64,000 bases of DNA from Nocardia niigatensis NBRC 100131 (GCF_000308655.1 NZ_BAGC01000026.1:1-64000); one strand, 5' to 3'; positions 14,888 through 24,172 are shown, numbered from the stretch's first letter. Numbers and translations: made by a program. The notes: generated by a model from the sequence alone, not told the origin.

Positions 14888-15859
14888 CTAGCGGGCCGGA
14901 TCGTCCTCCTGGCCGAGTCCCCGTCGCCAGGTCTGCCCGACCAGATCGACGCCGAAGCTGTGGTGTGGATTCGATTCCGCCAGTTCGAATCCGGCGCGCT
15001 GGTAGATGTGGCGAGCGGCGTGCAGCACGCTGTTGGTCCACAGCACCATCTGGGTGTAGCCGGCCTCGGTGGCGAAGCGCAGGCATGCGTCGACCAGCGC
15101 GCTGCCCACGCCGAGCCCGCGCGCGGTCGGTTCCACCAGCAGCAGCCGCAGCCGGGCGGTGGTGTCGTCCTCGCGCATGCAGTAGACACAGCCGACCGGC
15201 TCGCCCTCGTATTCGGCGATCCAGGCCCGTTCCCGTTGCGGGTCATGGGAACTCAGCCAGTTCGCGACGATGCCGGCGGCCAGGGCCTCGTACTCGGCGT
15301 TCCAGCCGAACTCCTCGGCGTAGAGCACGGCATTGCGGGCGATCACCCAGCCGTGGTCGCCGGGCCGGGGCGCGCGCAGGATCACCGCGGCGGGATCGGG
15401 CTCGGAGTCGGTGTCGAGGATCTGCTCGATGGTCCGCATGGCCCCGACGAGCCGGGTGCGGACGAGGGGGGAGTGTGGCACCAGCAACTCACCGATCTGC
15501 TCCTGGGTGCGCTGGTCCAGCACGGTGAAGGCCGCCCGGCCGATGTCGGTCAGTTCCACGACCTGCCGCCGCCCGTCGGCGTCGGACCGGCGGCGGGCCA
15601 CCAGGCCCCGCTCCTCGAACCTGGCCAGGATGCGGCTCAGGTATCCGGCGTCGAGATCCAATGTCAGCCGTAGATCCACCACCTCGGCGGCCCCGAAATG
15701 GGCCAGCTCGAACAGGATTCGGGCCTCGGTGAGCGAGTATCCGGTGCCCAGCAGCTCGCCCCGCAGGACGCCGATGATGCGGGTGTAGCGCCGGTTGAAG
15801 GCGCGCACGGCGGCGATGTGCTGTGCCTCGACCGGGCGATCGGTCGTCTCGACGGTCAT
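14888..15859 (-). CDS. MarR-type DNA-binding domain fused to a GNAT acetyltransferase
   Basis: This 323-residue fusion has a MarR winged-helix domain in residues about 1-150 (SLTEARILFELAHF, then a beta wing RRSDADGRRQVVELTDIG). A GNAT domain follows in about 165-310 with the acetyl-CoA loop RGLGVGSAL. Such HTH-GNAT fusions are common in actinobacteria; the substrate is unknown. The ATG is preceded by GGAG at good spacing. A perfect palindrome 13 bp upstream of the start is the likely autoregulatory operator. It lies between bioA (divergent) and treX (same strand, 10 bp away). Confidence 0.88.
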   Translation of the reverse strand: MTVETTDRPVEAQHIAAVRAFNRRYTRIIGVLRGELLGTGYSLTEARILFELAHFGAAEVVDLRLTLDLDAGYLSRILARFEERGLVARRRSDADGRRQVVELTDIGRAAFTVLDQRTQEQIGELLVPHSPLVRTRLVGAMRTIEQILDTDSEPDPAAVILRAPRPGDHGWVIARNAVLYAEEFGWNAEYEALAAGIVANWLSSHDPQRERAWIAEYEGEPVGCVYCMREDDTTARLRLLLVEPTARGLGVGSALVDACLRFATEAGYTQMVLWTNSVLHAARHIYQRAGFELAESNPHHSFGVDLVGQTWRRGLGQEDDPAR

Positions 15860-15872
15860 GCCGGCTCCAATC

Positions 15873-15889
15873 CTTTGACCGAGTCAAAG
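15873..15889. promoter_or_regulatory. Palindromic operator, probably for the MarR-GNAT protein
   Basis: CTTTGAC-CGA-GTCAAAG is a perfect 7-3-7 palindrome centred at 15881, 13 bp upstream of the MarR-GNAT start. MarR proteins usually bind such dyads over their own promoters. The link to this protein is inferred from position. Confidence 0.6.
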
Positions 15890-15929
15890 AATACGCCGGG
15901 GTGTCGGCCGGTTCCGGGGTTCGTGCTAA

Positions 15930-15946
15930 CTTGAACGCTGTTCAAG
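15930..15946. promoter_or_regulatory. BioQ-type operator upstream of bioA
   Basis: CTTGAACGCTGTTCAAG is a perfect 7-3-7 palindrome with the TGAAC-N3-GTTCA core. It ends 22 bp before the bioA start and overlaps an extended -10-like TGC-TAACTT (15924-15932), so a bound repressor would block initiation. The same core recurs at bioF and bioB. Confidence 0.8.
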
Positions 15947-15968
15947 CCCGCTCCTCGAAGGACTTCCC

Positions 15969-17279
15969 GTGGCATCGACCGAGCCTGTTGCGGCACCTGC
16001 GGAGCCCGTCGCGGCACTGCCCGCCGGCGAGATCACCGCGATCGACGCCGCCCACGTGTGGCATCCCTACGGCGGCTTCCCGGCGACCACCGCGCCGCTG
16101 GTGGTCGCCTCCGCGTCCGGCACCCGGCTCACCCTGGCCGACGGCCGGGAACTGGTGGACGGCATGAGCTCCTGGTGGGCCGCGGTGCACGGGTACCAGC
16201 ACCCGGTGCTGGACGCCGCGCTGCTGGCGCAGTCGCGCAAGATGAGTCACGTCATGTTCGGCGGACTCACCCATGAGCCCGCGGCGCGGCTCTCGCAGCT
16301 GCTGGTCGAGGTCACCCCCGAGGGGCTGGACAAGGTCTTCCTCTGCGACTCCGGCTCGGTGTCGGTGGAGGTCGCGGTGAAGATGTGCCTGCAGTATCAG
16401 CGGGCGCTGGGCCGGCCGGAGAGGCACCGGCTGATGACGTGGCGAGGCGGCTACCACGGCGACACCTTCACCCCCATGAGCGTCTGCGATCCCGAGGGCG
16501 GCATGCACTCGCTGTGGACCGACGTGCTGGTTCCGCAGGTCTTCACGAGCCCGCCGCCGGAAGCCTATGAGCCGCAGTACGTCTCGGAGCTGGAGCGGAC
16601 CCTCGCCGCGCACGCGCACGAATTGGCCGCGGTCATCGTGGAACCCGTGGTGCAGGGCGCGGGCGGCATGCGCTTCCATGATCCCCGCTACCTGGCCGAG
16701 CTGCGCCGCCTGTGCGACGAGCACGACGTGCTGCTGGTGTTCGACGAGATCGCCACCGGATTCGGCCGCACCGGAACGCTTTTCGCCGCCGAGCAAGCGG
16801 GTGTCCGCCCCGACGTCATGTGCGTCGGCAAGGCCATCACCGGCGGCTACATGAGTCTCGCCGCAGCCCTGTGCACCACCGAGATCGCCGAGACCATCAG
16901 CCGTTCCCACGGCGGTCTCATGCACGGCCCGACCTTCATGGGCAACCCCCTGGCCTGCGCGGTCGCGGTGGCCTCGATCGAACTGCTGCTCTCGCGCGAC
17001 TGGCAGGGCGAGGTCCGCGCCATCCACGCCGGCCTGTCCGAGGGCCTGGCCCCCGCCCGCGCCCTCCCCGGCGTCGCCGACGTCCGCACCCGCGGCGCGA
17101 TCGGCGTCATCGAACTGCACGACCCCGTCGACATGCGCAGAACCACCGACGCCGCAGTCGAATCCGGCGTCTGGCTCCGCCCCTTCCGCAACCTCATCTA
17201 CTGCATGCCCCCCTTCATCAGCACCGCGGAGGACATCAACCGCATCACCGCCGCCATGCGCGCTGCCGCAGCCGCCTGA
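15969..17279 (+). CDS. bioA: Adenosylmethionine-8-amino-7-oxononanoate aminotransferase
   Basis: BioA transfers an amino group from S-adenosylmethionine to KAPA, giving 7,8-diaminopelargonate, the second of the four final steps to biotin. The 436-residue class III aminotransferase shows HVWHPYGGF near the N-terminus, the substrate-side [16 protein letters not shown], the PLP-contacting [12 protein letters not shown] (259-269) and the Schiff-base lysine in VGKAITGGY (Lys288). The GTG start lies 22 bp after a BioQ-type operator. bioF follows about 430 bp later, separated by a gene on the opposite strand, so bioA is probably its own transcript. Confidence 0.97.
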   Translation: MASTEPVAAPAEPVAALPAGEITAIDAAHVWHPYGGFPATTAPLVVASASGTRLTLADGRELVDGMSSWWAAVHGYQHPVLDAALLAQSRKMSHVMFGGLTHEPAARLSQLLVEVTPEGLDKVFLCDSGSVSVEVAVKMCLQYQRALGRPERHRLMTWRGGYHGDTFTPMSVCDPEGGMHSLWTDVLVPQVFTSPPPEAYEPQYVSELERTLAAHAHELAAVIVEPVVQGAGGMRFHDPRYLAELRRLCDEHDVLLVFDEIATGFGRTGTLFAAEQAGVRPDVMCVGKAITGGYMSLAAALCTTEIAETISRSHGGLMHGPTFMGNPLACAVAVASIELLLSRDWQGEVRAIHAGLSEGLAPARALPGVADVRTRGAIGVIELHDPVDMRRTTDAAVESGVWLRPFRNLIYCMPPFISTAEDINRITAAMRAAAAA

Positions 17280-17306
17280 CCGCCTATTTCACGGAACGGC
17301 GAACCG

Positions 17307-17618
17307 TCAACGGTTGGCCCGTCTTTCGCGCACTTTGTCTGAATTGTCACTGTCGGACAGGACTTCCCAGACTTTGAAAACGCAGTGATAGTCGTCGGAC
17401 CAGCCGCGAGCGATCAGCATGAAGGTGTCGCCGTCGCGCAGAATGGTGCGGCGGCTGATCAACTTCGGGTGATCGGGCTGGAATTTCGAGACGAGGTCCG
17501 GGACCTTCGCGAGAGCTTGTTCGCGGGTTCCCACCACCTCGGTGAGGATCTTCGGACTCCAGGCCTTGCTGTCGCCGAAGCCGGTCGTCTGCTCGACCAC
17601 TATTGCCCATCGTGGCAT
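17307..17618 (-). CDS. Conserved-looking small protein, unknown function
   Basis: This is a 103-residue soluble protein starting MPRWAIVVEQTTGFGDSKAW, with a predicted beta-alpha pattern (ILTEVVGTREQALAKVPDLV, RRTILRDGDTFMLIARG) and a charged tail. A GGAGG lies at ideal spacing before the ATG. I do not recognise a named family. It is embedded between bioA and bioF but points the other way, and it is divergent from bioF across only about 90 bp that hold a BioQ operator. Confidence 0.7.
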   Translation of the reverse strand: MPRWAIVVEQTTGFGDSKAWSPKILTEVVGTREQALAKVPDLVSKFQPDHPKLISRRTILRDGDTFMLIARGWSDDYHCVFKVWEVLSDSDNSDKVRERRANR

Positions 17619-17676
17619 CGCGCAGCCTCCTTGCGACTTCCCAGCATAGCGCCGTGCACCGACACCCATGGCCCCC

Positions 17677-17691
17677 TGAACGGTGTTCAAG
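17677..17691. promoter_or_regulatory. BioQ-type operator upstream of bioF
   Basis: The core TGAAC-GGT-GTTCA is perfect and is followed by AG and then TATGCT (17692-17697), a -10-like hexamer 8 nt before the GTG of bioF. The operator therefore covers the region just upstream of the -10, and the transcript looks leaderless. Confidence 0.78.
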
Positions 17692-17705
17692 TATGCTTCC
17701 GAGCT

Positions 17706-18860
17706 GTGACTGCCGATCCCCTGAGCTGGCTCGACACCCGCGCCGCCGAGCGCGTGGACGCCGGGCTGCGCCGTGAACTGCGCCCCCGCACCTCCGACAC
17801 GGCGGCCATCGACCTGGCCTCCAACGACTACCTCGGACTGGTCCGCCACCCCGAGGTGATCGAGGGAGCCATTTCCTCGGTGCGGTACTGGGGTGCGGGC
17901 GCGACCGGTTCACGCCTGGTCACCGGGACCACCGCCGAGCACGAACAGCTCGAGACCGAACTCGCCGAATTCGTCGGCGCGGAGGCCGGATTGGTGTTCG
18001 CCTCCGGCTACGCCGCCAATCTGGGCGCGGTCACCGCGCTGGCCGACCATGGCGCACTGGTGGTTTCGGACGCGGGCAGCCACGCCTCGCTGGTGGACGC
18101 GTGCCGGCTGTCGCGGGCGCGGGTGGAGATCGCCCCGCACTGCGATCCGGCGGCCGTGGACCGATTGCTGTCCGAACGCACCGAGGAACGGGCACTGGTC
18201 CTGACGGACTCGGTGTTCAGCGCCGACGGGAATCTCGCCCCGCTGACCGAACTGCACCGGGTGACCCGTGCCAATGGTGCGGTGCTCATCGTGGACGAGG
18301 CGCACGGGCTCGGCGTGCGCGGCGACGGCGGCCGCGGGCTGGTGCAGGAGTGCGGGCTGGCCGGGGAACCCGACCTGGTGATCACCGCGACCCTTTCCAA
18401 AGCCTTTGCCGCACAGGGCGGCGCGGTGCTGGCCAGTGGACGGGTGCGCGCGCATCTCATCGACGCCGCCCGCACCTTCATCTTCGACACCGGCCTGGCG
18501 CCCGCCGCCGTCGGCGCGGCCCGCGCGGCCCTGCGGCTGCTGCGCCACGATCCCGGGATGGCCCAGCGGGTGCTGGACCGCGCCGCCGACCTGGCCCGCA
18601 TCGCCGGTGTCGGCCAACCGGATTCGGCCGTGGTGCCGGTCATCCTCGGCGATGCCCAGATCGCCTACGACGCCGCCCAGGCCTGCCGTGCCCGCGGTCT
18701 GAGCGTAGGCTGCTTCCGCCCACCCTCGGTCCCCGAGGGCACCTCGCGCCTGCGCCTGACCGCCCGTGCCGACCTCACCGAGGCCGAGCTCGACACCATC
18801 GCCACCGTGCTCGGCGAGGTACTGGCGGAAGCCCGTGGGCGAGAGGCGGTTTCGGCGTGA
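17706..18860 (+). CDS. bioF: 8-amino-7-oxononanoate synthase
   Basis: BioF condenses alanine with a pimeloyl thioester to make KAPA, the entry step to the biotin ring system. The 384-residue PLP enzyme of the alpha-oxoamine synthase family shows [20 protein letters not shown], the D-x-A-H motif VDEAHGLGV and the PLP lysine in ATLSKAF (Lys232). The GTG at 17706 is chosen because a -10-like TATGCT lies 8 nt upstream and the conserved sequence begins soon after. It overlaps bioD by 4 bp (GTGA). Confidence 0.96.
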   Translation: MTADPLSWLDTRAAERVDAGLRRELRPRTSDTAAIDLASNDYLGLVRHPEVIEGAISSVRYWGAGATGSRLVTGTTAEHEQLETELAEFVGAEAGLVFASGYAANLGAVTALADHGALVVSDAGSHASLVDACRLSRARVEIAPHCDPAAVDRLLSERTEERALVLTDSVFSADGNLAPLTELHRVTRANGAVLIVDEAHGLGVRGDGGRGLVQECGLAGEPDLVITATLSKAFAAQGGAVLASGRVRAHLIDAARTFIFDTGLAPAAVGAARAALRLLRHDPGMAQRVLDRAADLARIAGVGQPDSAVVPVILGDAQIAYDAAQACRARGLSVGCFRPPSVPEGTSRLRLTARADLTEAELDTIATVLGEVLAEARGREAVSA

Positions 18861-19546
18861 GCGCGCAGCTGCTGTTCGTCACCGGCACCTCCACCGACGT
18901 CGGCAAGACCGTCGTCACCGCGGCCCTGGCCGCCACCGCGCGCATGGCCGGGATCGAGGTCGCGGTGTGCAAGCCCGTGCAGACCGGCATGGCCCCCGGG
19001 GAACCGGGCGATCTGGCCGAGATCACCCGGCTGAGCGGAGTGACCCGGACGCTCGAACTGGCGCGGTACCCCGAGCCGCTGGCCCCCGACACCGCCGCGC
19101 GCCGCTGCGGGCAGCCGCTGCTGACGCTCGCGGAGACGGTGGCGGGGATCGAATCCTGCGCGGGCGCCGACCTCGTGCTGGTCGAGGGCGCGGGCGGCCT
19201 GCTGGTCCGGATGGGCGAGTTCACGCTGCTGGATCTGGCCCAGAAGATGAACGCGCCGGTGCTGCTGGTGGCGGCCGCCGGGCTGGGGACCCTCAATCAC
19301 AGCGAGCTCACCACCCGCGCCCTGGCCGGTGCGGGCATCGAATGCGCGGGCCTGGTGATCGGATCCTGGCCTGCCGCACCGGATCTGGCGTCGGAGTGCA
19401 ATCGCACCGATCTTCCCGCGGTGACCGGGGTGGAGCTGGTCGGGTCCGTCCCGGCCGGGGCGGGCGCCTGGGGTGGGCCGGAGTTCGCCGCGACCGCGTC
19501 GAGCTGGTTCGACGCGGGCTGGACCGGTCGGTATCTCCACCCCTGA
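18857..19546 (+). CDS. bioD: Dethiobiotin synthetase
   Basis: BioD closes the ureido ring of dethiobiotin from diaminopelargonate, CO2 and ATP. The 229-residue P-loop protein shows [12 protein letters not shown] (Walker A, residues 7-18), KPVQTGM, and [13 protein letters not shown] for the Mg/phosphate site. Its GTG start overlaps the bioF stop, so the two are translationally coupled. An imperfect hairpin follows the stop. Confidence 0.96.
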   Translation: MSAQLLFVTGTSTDVGKTVVTAALAATARMAGIEVAVCKPVQTGMAPGEPGDLAEITRLSGVTRTLELARYPEPLAPDTAARRCGQPLLTLAETVAGIESCAGADLVLVEGAGGLLVRMGEFTLLDLAQKMNAPVLLVAAAGLGTLNHSELTTRALAGAGIECAGLVIGSWPAAPDLASECNRTDLPAVTGVELVGSVPAGAGAWGGPEFAATASSWFDAGWTGRYLHP

Positions 19547-19550
19547 GCCT

Positions 19551-19574
19551 GAGCCTCGGCGCGGCCGAGAGCTC
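19551..19574 (+). terminator. Possible terminator after bioD
   Basis: GAGC-CTCGGC pairs with GCCGAG-(A)-GCTC around a GCG triloop, a 10-bp stem with one bulged A, 4 nt after the bioD stop. No T-run follows. It may separate the biotin genes from the two-component pair. Confidence 0.4.
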
Positions 19575-19642
19575 ACGAATTCCTAACGAGCCCCCTGCCA
19601 CTGTGGGCGCATGGATGGGTCGGCTGCCGGGGTCGTGGCCGG

Positions 19643-20332
19643 ATGACCGGTGCGAGTGCTGTAATTGCGCAGGTGCGGGTACTGGTGTGCGAGGACGACC
19701 GAAGCCTGGGCGACGAGGTGGCGGCGGGCCTGCGGGCCGCCGGATTCGCGGTGGATCTGGCCCGCGACTACGCCGACGCCGATCTGAAGATCTCGATCAA
19801 CACCTATGACTGCCTGGTCGTCGACCGTGGCCTGCCCGACGGCGACGGCCTGGATCTGGTGCATGCCCATCGGGAATCCGGGCAGCGCACCCCGGTCGTC
19901 ATGCTCACCGCCCGGGACGCCCTCGCCGACCGGCTGGACGGTTTCGCGCAGGGCGCCGACGACTACGTGGTGAAGCCCTTCGCCATGGACGAACTCGCGG
20001 CCCGGGTGAGCGCGCTGTGCCGCCGCCGGGAGCTGCCCGCGCCCACCCGCACCGTCGTCGGCACCCTCGTGGTGGACCGGCCGCGCCGCCGCGTCCACCG
20101 CGCGGGCACCCTGCTCACCTTGACTCCCAAGGAATTCGGCGTCCTCGAACTTCTCGCGGTGCGCGCCGGCACCGTCGTCACCCGCGCCGAACTCATCGAA
20201 TGCTGCTGGGACGAAATGGCCGAACCCGCCTCCAATGTCGTCGACGTCGTGATCGCCCAGCTGCGTCGCAAACTCGGCGCCCCGCCCCTCATCGAAACCG
20301 TCCGCGGCGCCGGTTTCACCATCTCGCCATGA
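19643..20332 (+). CDS. OmpR-type response regulator of a two-component pair
   Basis: This 229-residue regulator has the receiver acidic pair in CEDDRSLG, the phospho-acceptor in VVDRGLPDGDG, the conserved lysine in VVKPF and a winged-helix output domain (TLTPKEFGVLELLAVRAG). It overlaps the kinase gene by 4 bp (ATGA), so the pair works together. It is a paralogue of the orphan regulator at 9002-9676. The signal and targets are unknown. The start is the first ATG; a GTG 10 codons later would also leave an intact receiver. Confidence 0.9.
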   Translation: MTGASAVIAQVRVLVCEDDRSLGDEVAAGLRAAGFAVDLARDYADADLKISINTYDCLVVDRGLPDGDGLDLVHAHRESGQRTPVVMLTARDALADRLDGFAQGADDYVVKPFAMDELAARVSALCRRRELPAPTRTVVGTLVVDRPRRRVHRAGTLLTLTPKEFGVLELLAVRAGTVVTRAELIECCWDEMAEPASNVVDVVIAQLRRKLGAPPLIETVRGAGFTISP

Positions 20333-21660
20333 GCCTCCGGACGCGGCTCGCCGGAGTGCGCGCCGGGCTCTCCCGGCGGGTGCGGGCCCGGATCGGGGCG
20401 CGTCCGACGACGCCCGGCCGGCTGCGGCGGACCCGGTGGCTGCTGACCGGATTGTTCACCGCGCTGACCGCCCTCTGCCTGGTCGTGCTCGCCTCTCTCG
20501 CGGCCTCCATCGACGGGCATTCCCGGGAGAAGGCCCTGGACGCCGGCGTCGACCGGGTGGTGACGGGCCTGGCGCGCGAGGTGTACTGGAACGAGGACGG
20601 CGCCGTCGACCTGGACACCGTCCGCGGGGACGACGATCTCGCGAGCGGCCCCAGCGCCGTCGCCATCCTGGTCCGCGAACCGGACGGCGGATGGCGGGAA
20701 CTGTTCGTGCACAGGCGATCCGGGCTGCCCGCGGACCTGACCGGGTACGCGCGGCGGGCCGCCGACGCCGAGGACACCCAGTGGCACAGCGCCACCGACC
20801 GCGACGGCCAGGCGGTGCGGCTCGCGGCCGCCCCGGCCTGGGACAACGACAACACGGTCGGCGCCATCGTCTTCGCGGGCGGCGACCCCGCGCCGGGGGC
20901 GAGCGACCACCGCAGTCTGGTTGTGGCCCTGTGGGGCGGCGGCCTGACCCTGGTGGCGCTGGCCGCCCTGGCCGGGCACCTGCTGTCCGGGGTGAGCATG
21001 CGCCCGGCGGTGCGCATGCTCGACCAGCAGGAGCGCTTCCTGTCCGAGGCCTCGCACGAATTGCGTACGCCCCTGGCCACTTTGCGGCTCTACCTGGATG
21101 CCGCGCTGCGCGATCCGGACGACACCCGGCGCGCGGTCACCGACGCCCGCGACCTCACCGACCGCATGGGCCGCATGGTGGCCGGACTGCTGGCCCGCAC
21201 GCGCGCCGAAACCGGTGTGGGCGAACTGGATCGGCAGCGCCTGTTCCTGGATCAGCTGGTCGAGGGCGTGGTCGCGGAATGCGGTGGCGAGATCACCCTC
21301 ATCGCGGAACCCACGGCGGTGCACGCGGATCCGGACCTGCTGGCGCTGGCGGTCCGCAATCTCATCGACAATGCCGTGGTCCACGGCGCCCCGCCCGTCG
21401 AGGTCAGGGTGGCGGCGGGGCAGGTGCTGGTGCGTGATCACGGGCCGGGGTTGGATCCCGCGCTGGCCGACCCCTTCCGGCGTGGCGCGGTCGGGGCGCG
21501 CGGGCATCATGGCATCGGCCTGTCGCTGGTGCGGTGGGTGGCGACCGTGCATTCCGGTTGGGTGACCCTGCGTCCCGCGCCGGGCGGTGGCACCCTGGCC
21601 ACCCTCGCATTGCCGGTCGCGCCAGAGGACCCGCCGAGCGGATCGGCGGAGTGGTCGTGA
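20329..21660 (+). CDS. Sensor histidine kinase
   Basis: This is a 443-residue membrane kinase. TM1 is at about 37-59 (WLLTGLFTALTALCLVVLA), then an extracytoplasmic domain of about 140 residues, then TM2 (SLVVALWGGGLTLVALAALA). The H-box SHELRTP carries the phospho-accepting His243, the N-box is VRNLIDNAVVHG, and the G boxes are DHGPGL and HHGIGLSLV. I see no clear HAMP domain between TM2 and the dimerisation helix. It is coupled to the regulator upstream by an ATGA overlap. Confidence 0.9.
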   Translation: MSLRTRLAGVRAGLSRRVRARIGARPTTPGRLRRTRWLLTGLFTALTALCLVVLASLAASIDGHSREKALDAGVDRVVTGLAREVYWNEDGAVDLDTVRGDDDLASGPSAVAILVREPDGGWRELFVHRRSGLPADLTGYARRAADAEDTQWHSATDRDGQAVRLAAAPAWDNDNTVGAIVFAGGDPAPGASDHRSLVVALWGGGLTLVALAALAGHLLSGVSMRPAVRMLDQQERFLSEASHELRTPLATLRLYLDAALRDPDDTRRAVTDARDLTDRMGRMVAGLLARTRAETGVGELDRQRLFLDQLVEGVVAECGGEITLIAEPTAVHADPDLLALAVRNLIDNAVVHGAPPVEVRVAAGQVLVRDHGPGLDPALADPFRRGAVGARGHHGIGLSLVRWVATVHSGWVTLRPAPGGGTLATLALPVAPEDPPSGSAEWS

Positions 21661-21678
21661 TCTTCGTCATATCGGGCG

Positions 21679-21684
21679 TAGGGT
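21679..21684 (+). promoter_or_regulatory. -10 hexamer of a probable leaderless promoter
   Basis: TAGGGT ends 6 nt before the GTG of the SRPBCC gene at 21691, the same spacing as at dnaE and ilvA. The SRPBCC gene could therefore be transcribed apart from the kinase 30 bp upstream. Confidence 0.5.
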
Positions 21685-21690
21685 GGCGCC

Positions 21691-22158
21691 GTGCCTTCCA
21701 CTCGAGTCGAGAAGTTCGTCGGTGCCCCCCGTCCGAGTGTCTTCCGGGCGCTCCTGGATGCGCATTCGGTACGAACGTGGATGGTCCCCAACGGCATGAC
21801 CAGTCGCATCCATGAATTCGATCCCCGCGTCGGCGGGCGGTTCCGTATCTCGCTGACCTACGACCTGCACACCGAGGCCGGCAAGACGACGCCGCACACC
21901 GACACCTTCCACGGGGTCTTCGCCCGCGTCGTGCCCGACCGCGAGGTGGTGCAGACCGTCGAATTCGAAACGGACGACCCGGAATTGCTGGGCGAGATGA
22001 CGGTGACCTACACCCTGGAAGACGCCCCGGGCGGCACCCGCGTGACCGCCAGTCACGAGAACCTCCCGCCGGGCCTGTCTCCCGACGAGAACGAGGTCGG
22101 CTTCCGCATGGCGCTGGCCAAACTCGCCGAGCACACGGAGCAGACCTCCGGTCACTGA
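21691..22158 (+). CDS. SRPBCC/AHSA1-family protein
   Basis: This is a 155-residue single-domain protein of the START/Bet v1-like fold, activator-of-Hsp90 (AHSA1) subfamily. Typical features are VEKFVGAPRPSVFRALLD at the N-terminus, the FDPRVGGRFR turn, FHGVFARVVPDREVVQTVEF and the C-terminal long helix. These proteins bind hydrophobic ligands; no specific role can be assigned. In other bacteria they often accompany ArsR regulators, but none is present here. Confidence 0.85.
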   Translation: MPSTRVEKFVGAPRPSVFRALLDAHSVRTWMVPNGMTSRIHEFDPRVGGRFRISLTYDLHTEAGKTTPHTDTFHGVFARVVPDREVVQTVEFETDDPELLGEMTVTYTLEDAPGGTRVTASHENLPPGLSPDENEVGFRMALAKLAEHTEQTSGH

Positions 22159-22295
22159 CGCCTCACCGACCTCTCGGCCTCGCCGCCCGGTGAGCCTGGA
22201 TGCCGTCCGCTCATCGAGATGATCTGCGCGCTACCAGGAGACGACCGGCAGAACAAGCCTGGATGACGAGCCGGAAATTCGTACCCTTGATTGGT

Positions 22296-23444
22296 ATGGC
22301 GCTGCCGGGTTTTCCGAATCCATCCGGGGTCGCCGACTACGACGATCGGCGGCGTCGCGCCCGCCTGCGCGGAACCCGTCTGGGTGCCCGCTGGGTGCAC
22401 TGGCGGCGCACCCGGCTGCTGGTCGTGCGGTTTTCCCTGGTGCCGCTGATCGCATTGGGCGCCTTCGCCGAATACATGGGTTTGGACGTGCTGCCGGAGC
22501 AGGCGCGGCTCGCGCGTACCGCACCCGCGGTGCTGCCCATCGCGGGCCCGTCGGATTCGGCGGCGGGCGACACCGCCGTCTTCGATCTGGTCGGGCTGGG
22601 CGTGCTCGACGCCAGTGACACCGCCCGGGCGCTGCCGTCGCTGCGGCGGCTGGGATCGGTGTGGGCCGTTCGCTACGACAATGCCGGTATCGACACCAAG
22701 GTCATCTCGGATCTGATCGTGAAGGTCACCGACGCGGCCAAGGTGCCGAACGTGGTGCTGACCGGGCACAGCATGGGCGGGGTGATCGCGCTGGAGATCG
22801 CCAAGCACCTGCACCTGGACAGCAAGAAGCGGGTGCGGGCGGTGCTGCTGGACTGCACGCCGGTGGATCTGAACGCGGTCCGGCCCGAGAGCCGCGACCA
22901 GGGCGAGGAAATGCTGCGCTGGATGGGCTGGGTGCCCGGCGCGCGGGAGAGCAGGCTGCTGCGGCTGATCGTGGAAACGTATGCGCGCCACGAGAGTTTC
23001 GTCGGTGGCCGCTATGTGATCCGCGGCGACGAGTTCCGGGAGGCGGTGAAAAGCGTTCTGCGCGACAAGATCCTGAACACCGATGTCGCCAGCAACGGCC
23101 TGATCGAGGCCCAGTTCAAGGTGATCGTGGCCGGCGGCGCGGTGGACGATCTGCGGGCGCTGTCCAAACCCGCTGCGGGCAAACCACGTCCGGCCATCGT
23201 GTTCATCCGGCCGCACAATCCGTACGACGATCCGATCGTGGATGTCGAGTACTCGCACAGGGTGCTGATCGACCAGGTCGGCGGGGTGGACGGGACGCTG
23301 CTGGTGGTGACCACGCGAACCACCGCGCACGCCAATCCGATCGAGCGGCCGCAGGAGTACAACACGGTCATCGAACAGCAGGTGCTGCCATTCGTGCGGC
23401 AGGTGCAGGCCGACGAGGCCGCGGAGCTCTCGGTCGGGCGCTGA
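22296..23444 (+). CDS. Alpha/beta hydrolase with an N-terminal membrane segment
   Basis: This protein of about 382 residues has an arginine-rich start, a hydrophobic segment (LLVVRFSLVPLIALGAFAEYMG), then a hydrolase-like domain with the nucleophile elbow TGHSMGG and a late catalytic-type His region. The substrate is unknown. I prefer the ATG of MALPGFPNPSG because TACCCT lies 8 nt before it, matching the leaderless pattern nearby. Earlier in-frame ATGs at 22263 and 22200 have no ribosome site. It points toward the convergent bioQ gene. Confidence 0.75.
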   Translation: MALPGFPNPSGVADYDDRRRRARLRGTRLGARWVHWRRTRLLVVRFSLVPLIALGAFAEYMGLDVLPEQARLARTAPAVLPIAGPSDSAAGDTAVFDLVGLGVLDASDTARALPSLRRLGSVWAVRYDNAGIDTKVISDLIVKVTDAAKVPNVVLTGHSMGGVIALEIAKHLHLDSKKRVRAVLLDCTPVDLNAVRPESRDQGEEMLRWMGWVPGARESRLLRLIVETYARHESFVGGRYVIRGDEFREAVKSVLRDKILNTDVASNGLIEAQFKVIVAGGAVDDLRALSKPAAGKPRPAIVFIRPHNPYDDPIVDVEYSHRVLIDQVGGVDGTLLVVTTRTTAHANPIERPQEYNTVIEQQVLPFVRQVQADEAAELSVGR

Positions 23445-23517
23445 CCCGGCGAGCTCTCCCAGGTCAGCGCACGGCGTCGTCGGCGGCCGCGGTTCGGCCC
23501 GCGGGGGACGCCCGATG

Positions 23518-24102
23518 TCAGCGTATGCGGGAACCCAGCAGGTGTCGGACGCCGCTGACGAAGAGCTGGAGGCCGAAGTCGAAGCGGGCGGTGGCGTCGG
23601 TGGTGTCGTAGAGGGGCGAATGTTCCTCCGCGAGTGCGCCCATGGAGTCCATCTGGATGCGCGACTGCTCGTCGACGGTCTGGCCGAGCACGTAGTAGAG
23701 CAGCGTGTAGGCCGCCAGGTCGGCCTCCTCGCGGGTCATGCCCGCGCGAATCGCGGCGCTGGCCAGGCGTTCCCGGCCCTTGCTGGTGGTGAGGCGGGAA
23801 GCGTAGGTGGCGGAGACCAATTCGGCGCCGTCGCGGTAGGCGAGCAGGCATTCGCGCAGCCGGTGCGCCAATTCGGTCATCTGCTTGGACCATTCGTCGG
23901 CGGCGACGGGCTCGTCCATGGGGCCGAGGATGCGGTCGGCGACCGCGCCGAGCAGGGCCTGCTTGTTGGGGAAGTGCCAGTACAGCGCACCCGGCTGGAC
24001 GTGCAGTGAGGTGGCCAGCCGGCGCATGGTCAGATCCGCCAGACCGTACTGGTCGAGAATGGCGATGGCCCCGTCGACCACGTCCGTGCGATGGAGTTGC
24101 AC
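23518..24102 (-). CDS. bioQ: TetR-type repressor, probable biotin regulator BioQ
   Basis: This 194-residue TetR protein has its HTH in residues about 20-50 (LTMRRLATSLHVQPGALYWHF) and a ligand-binding helical domain after it. It is divergent from bioB, and a TGAAC-ACC-GTTCA palindrome lies in the shared promoter. BioQ of Corynebacterium and Mycobacterium is a TetR protein that represses biotin genes through this kind of dyad. The same dyad occurs at bioA and bioF. A TAGGCT hexamer next to the operator on this strand suggests autoregulation. The start is the GTG of the residues MQLHRTDVV. Confidence 0.85.
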   Translation of the reverse strand: MQLHRTDVVDGAIAILDQYGLADLTMRRLATSLHVQPGALYWHFPNKQALLGAVADRILGPMDEPVAADEWSKQMTELAHRLRECLLAYRDGAELVSATYASRLTTSKGRERLASAAIRAGMTREEADLAAYTLLYYVLGQTVDEQSRIQMDSMGALAEEHSPLYDTTDATARFDFGLQLFVSGVRHLLGSRIR

Positions 24103-24157
24103 TGAAAAACCCGACCCTCTCGTGTTCCGGCTCACGTTCCGGACTGCTAGCCTACCC

Positions 24158-24172
24158 TGAACACCGTTCAAG
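24158..24172. promoter_or_regulatory. BioQ-type operator in the bioQ/bioB divergent promoter
   Basis: TGAAC-ACC-GTTCA followed by AG. On the bioB strand it begins 4 nt after an extended -10-like TGC-TAGCCT (24145-24153), so it covers the transcription start. On the bioQ strand it lies just upstream of TAGGCT. One site could repress both genes. Confidence 0.82.

Noticed and set aside
17302..17315. AACCGT-CA-ACGGTT as a terminator between bioA and the convergent small gene
   Set aside because: Six-bp arms with a 2-nt loop inside a coding end cannot form a good hairpin.
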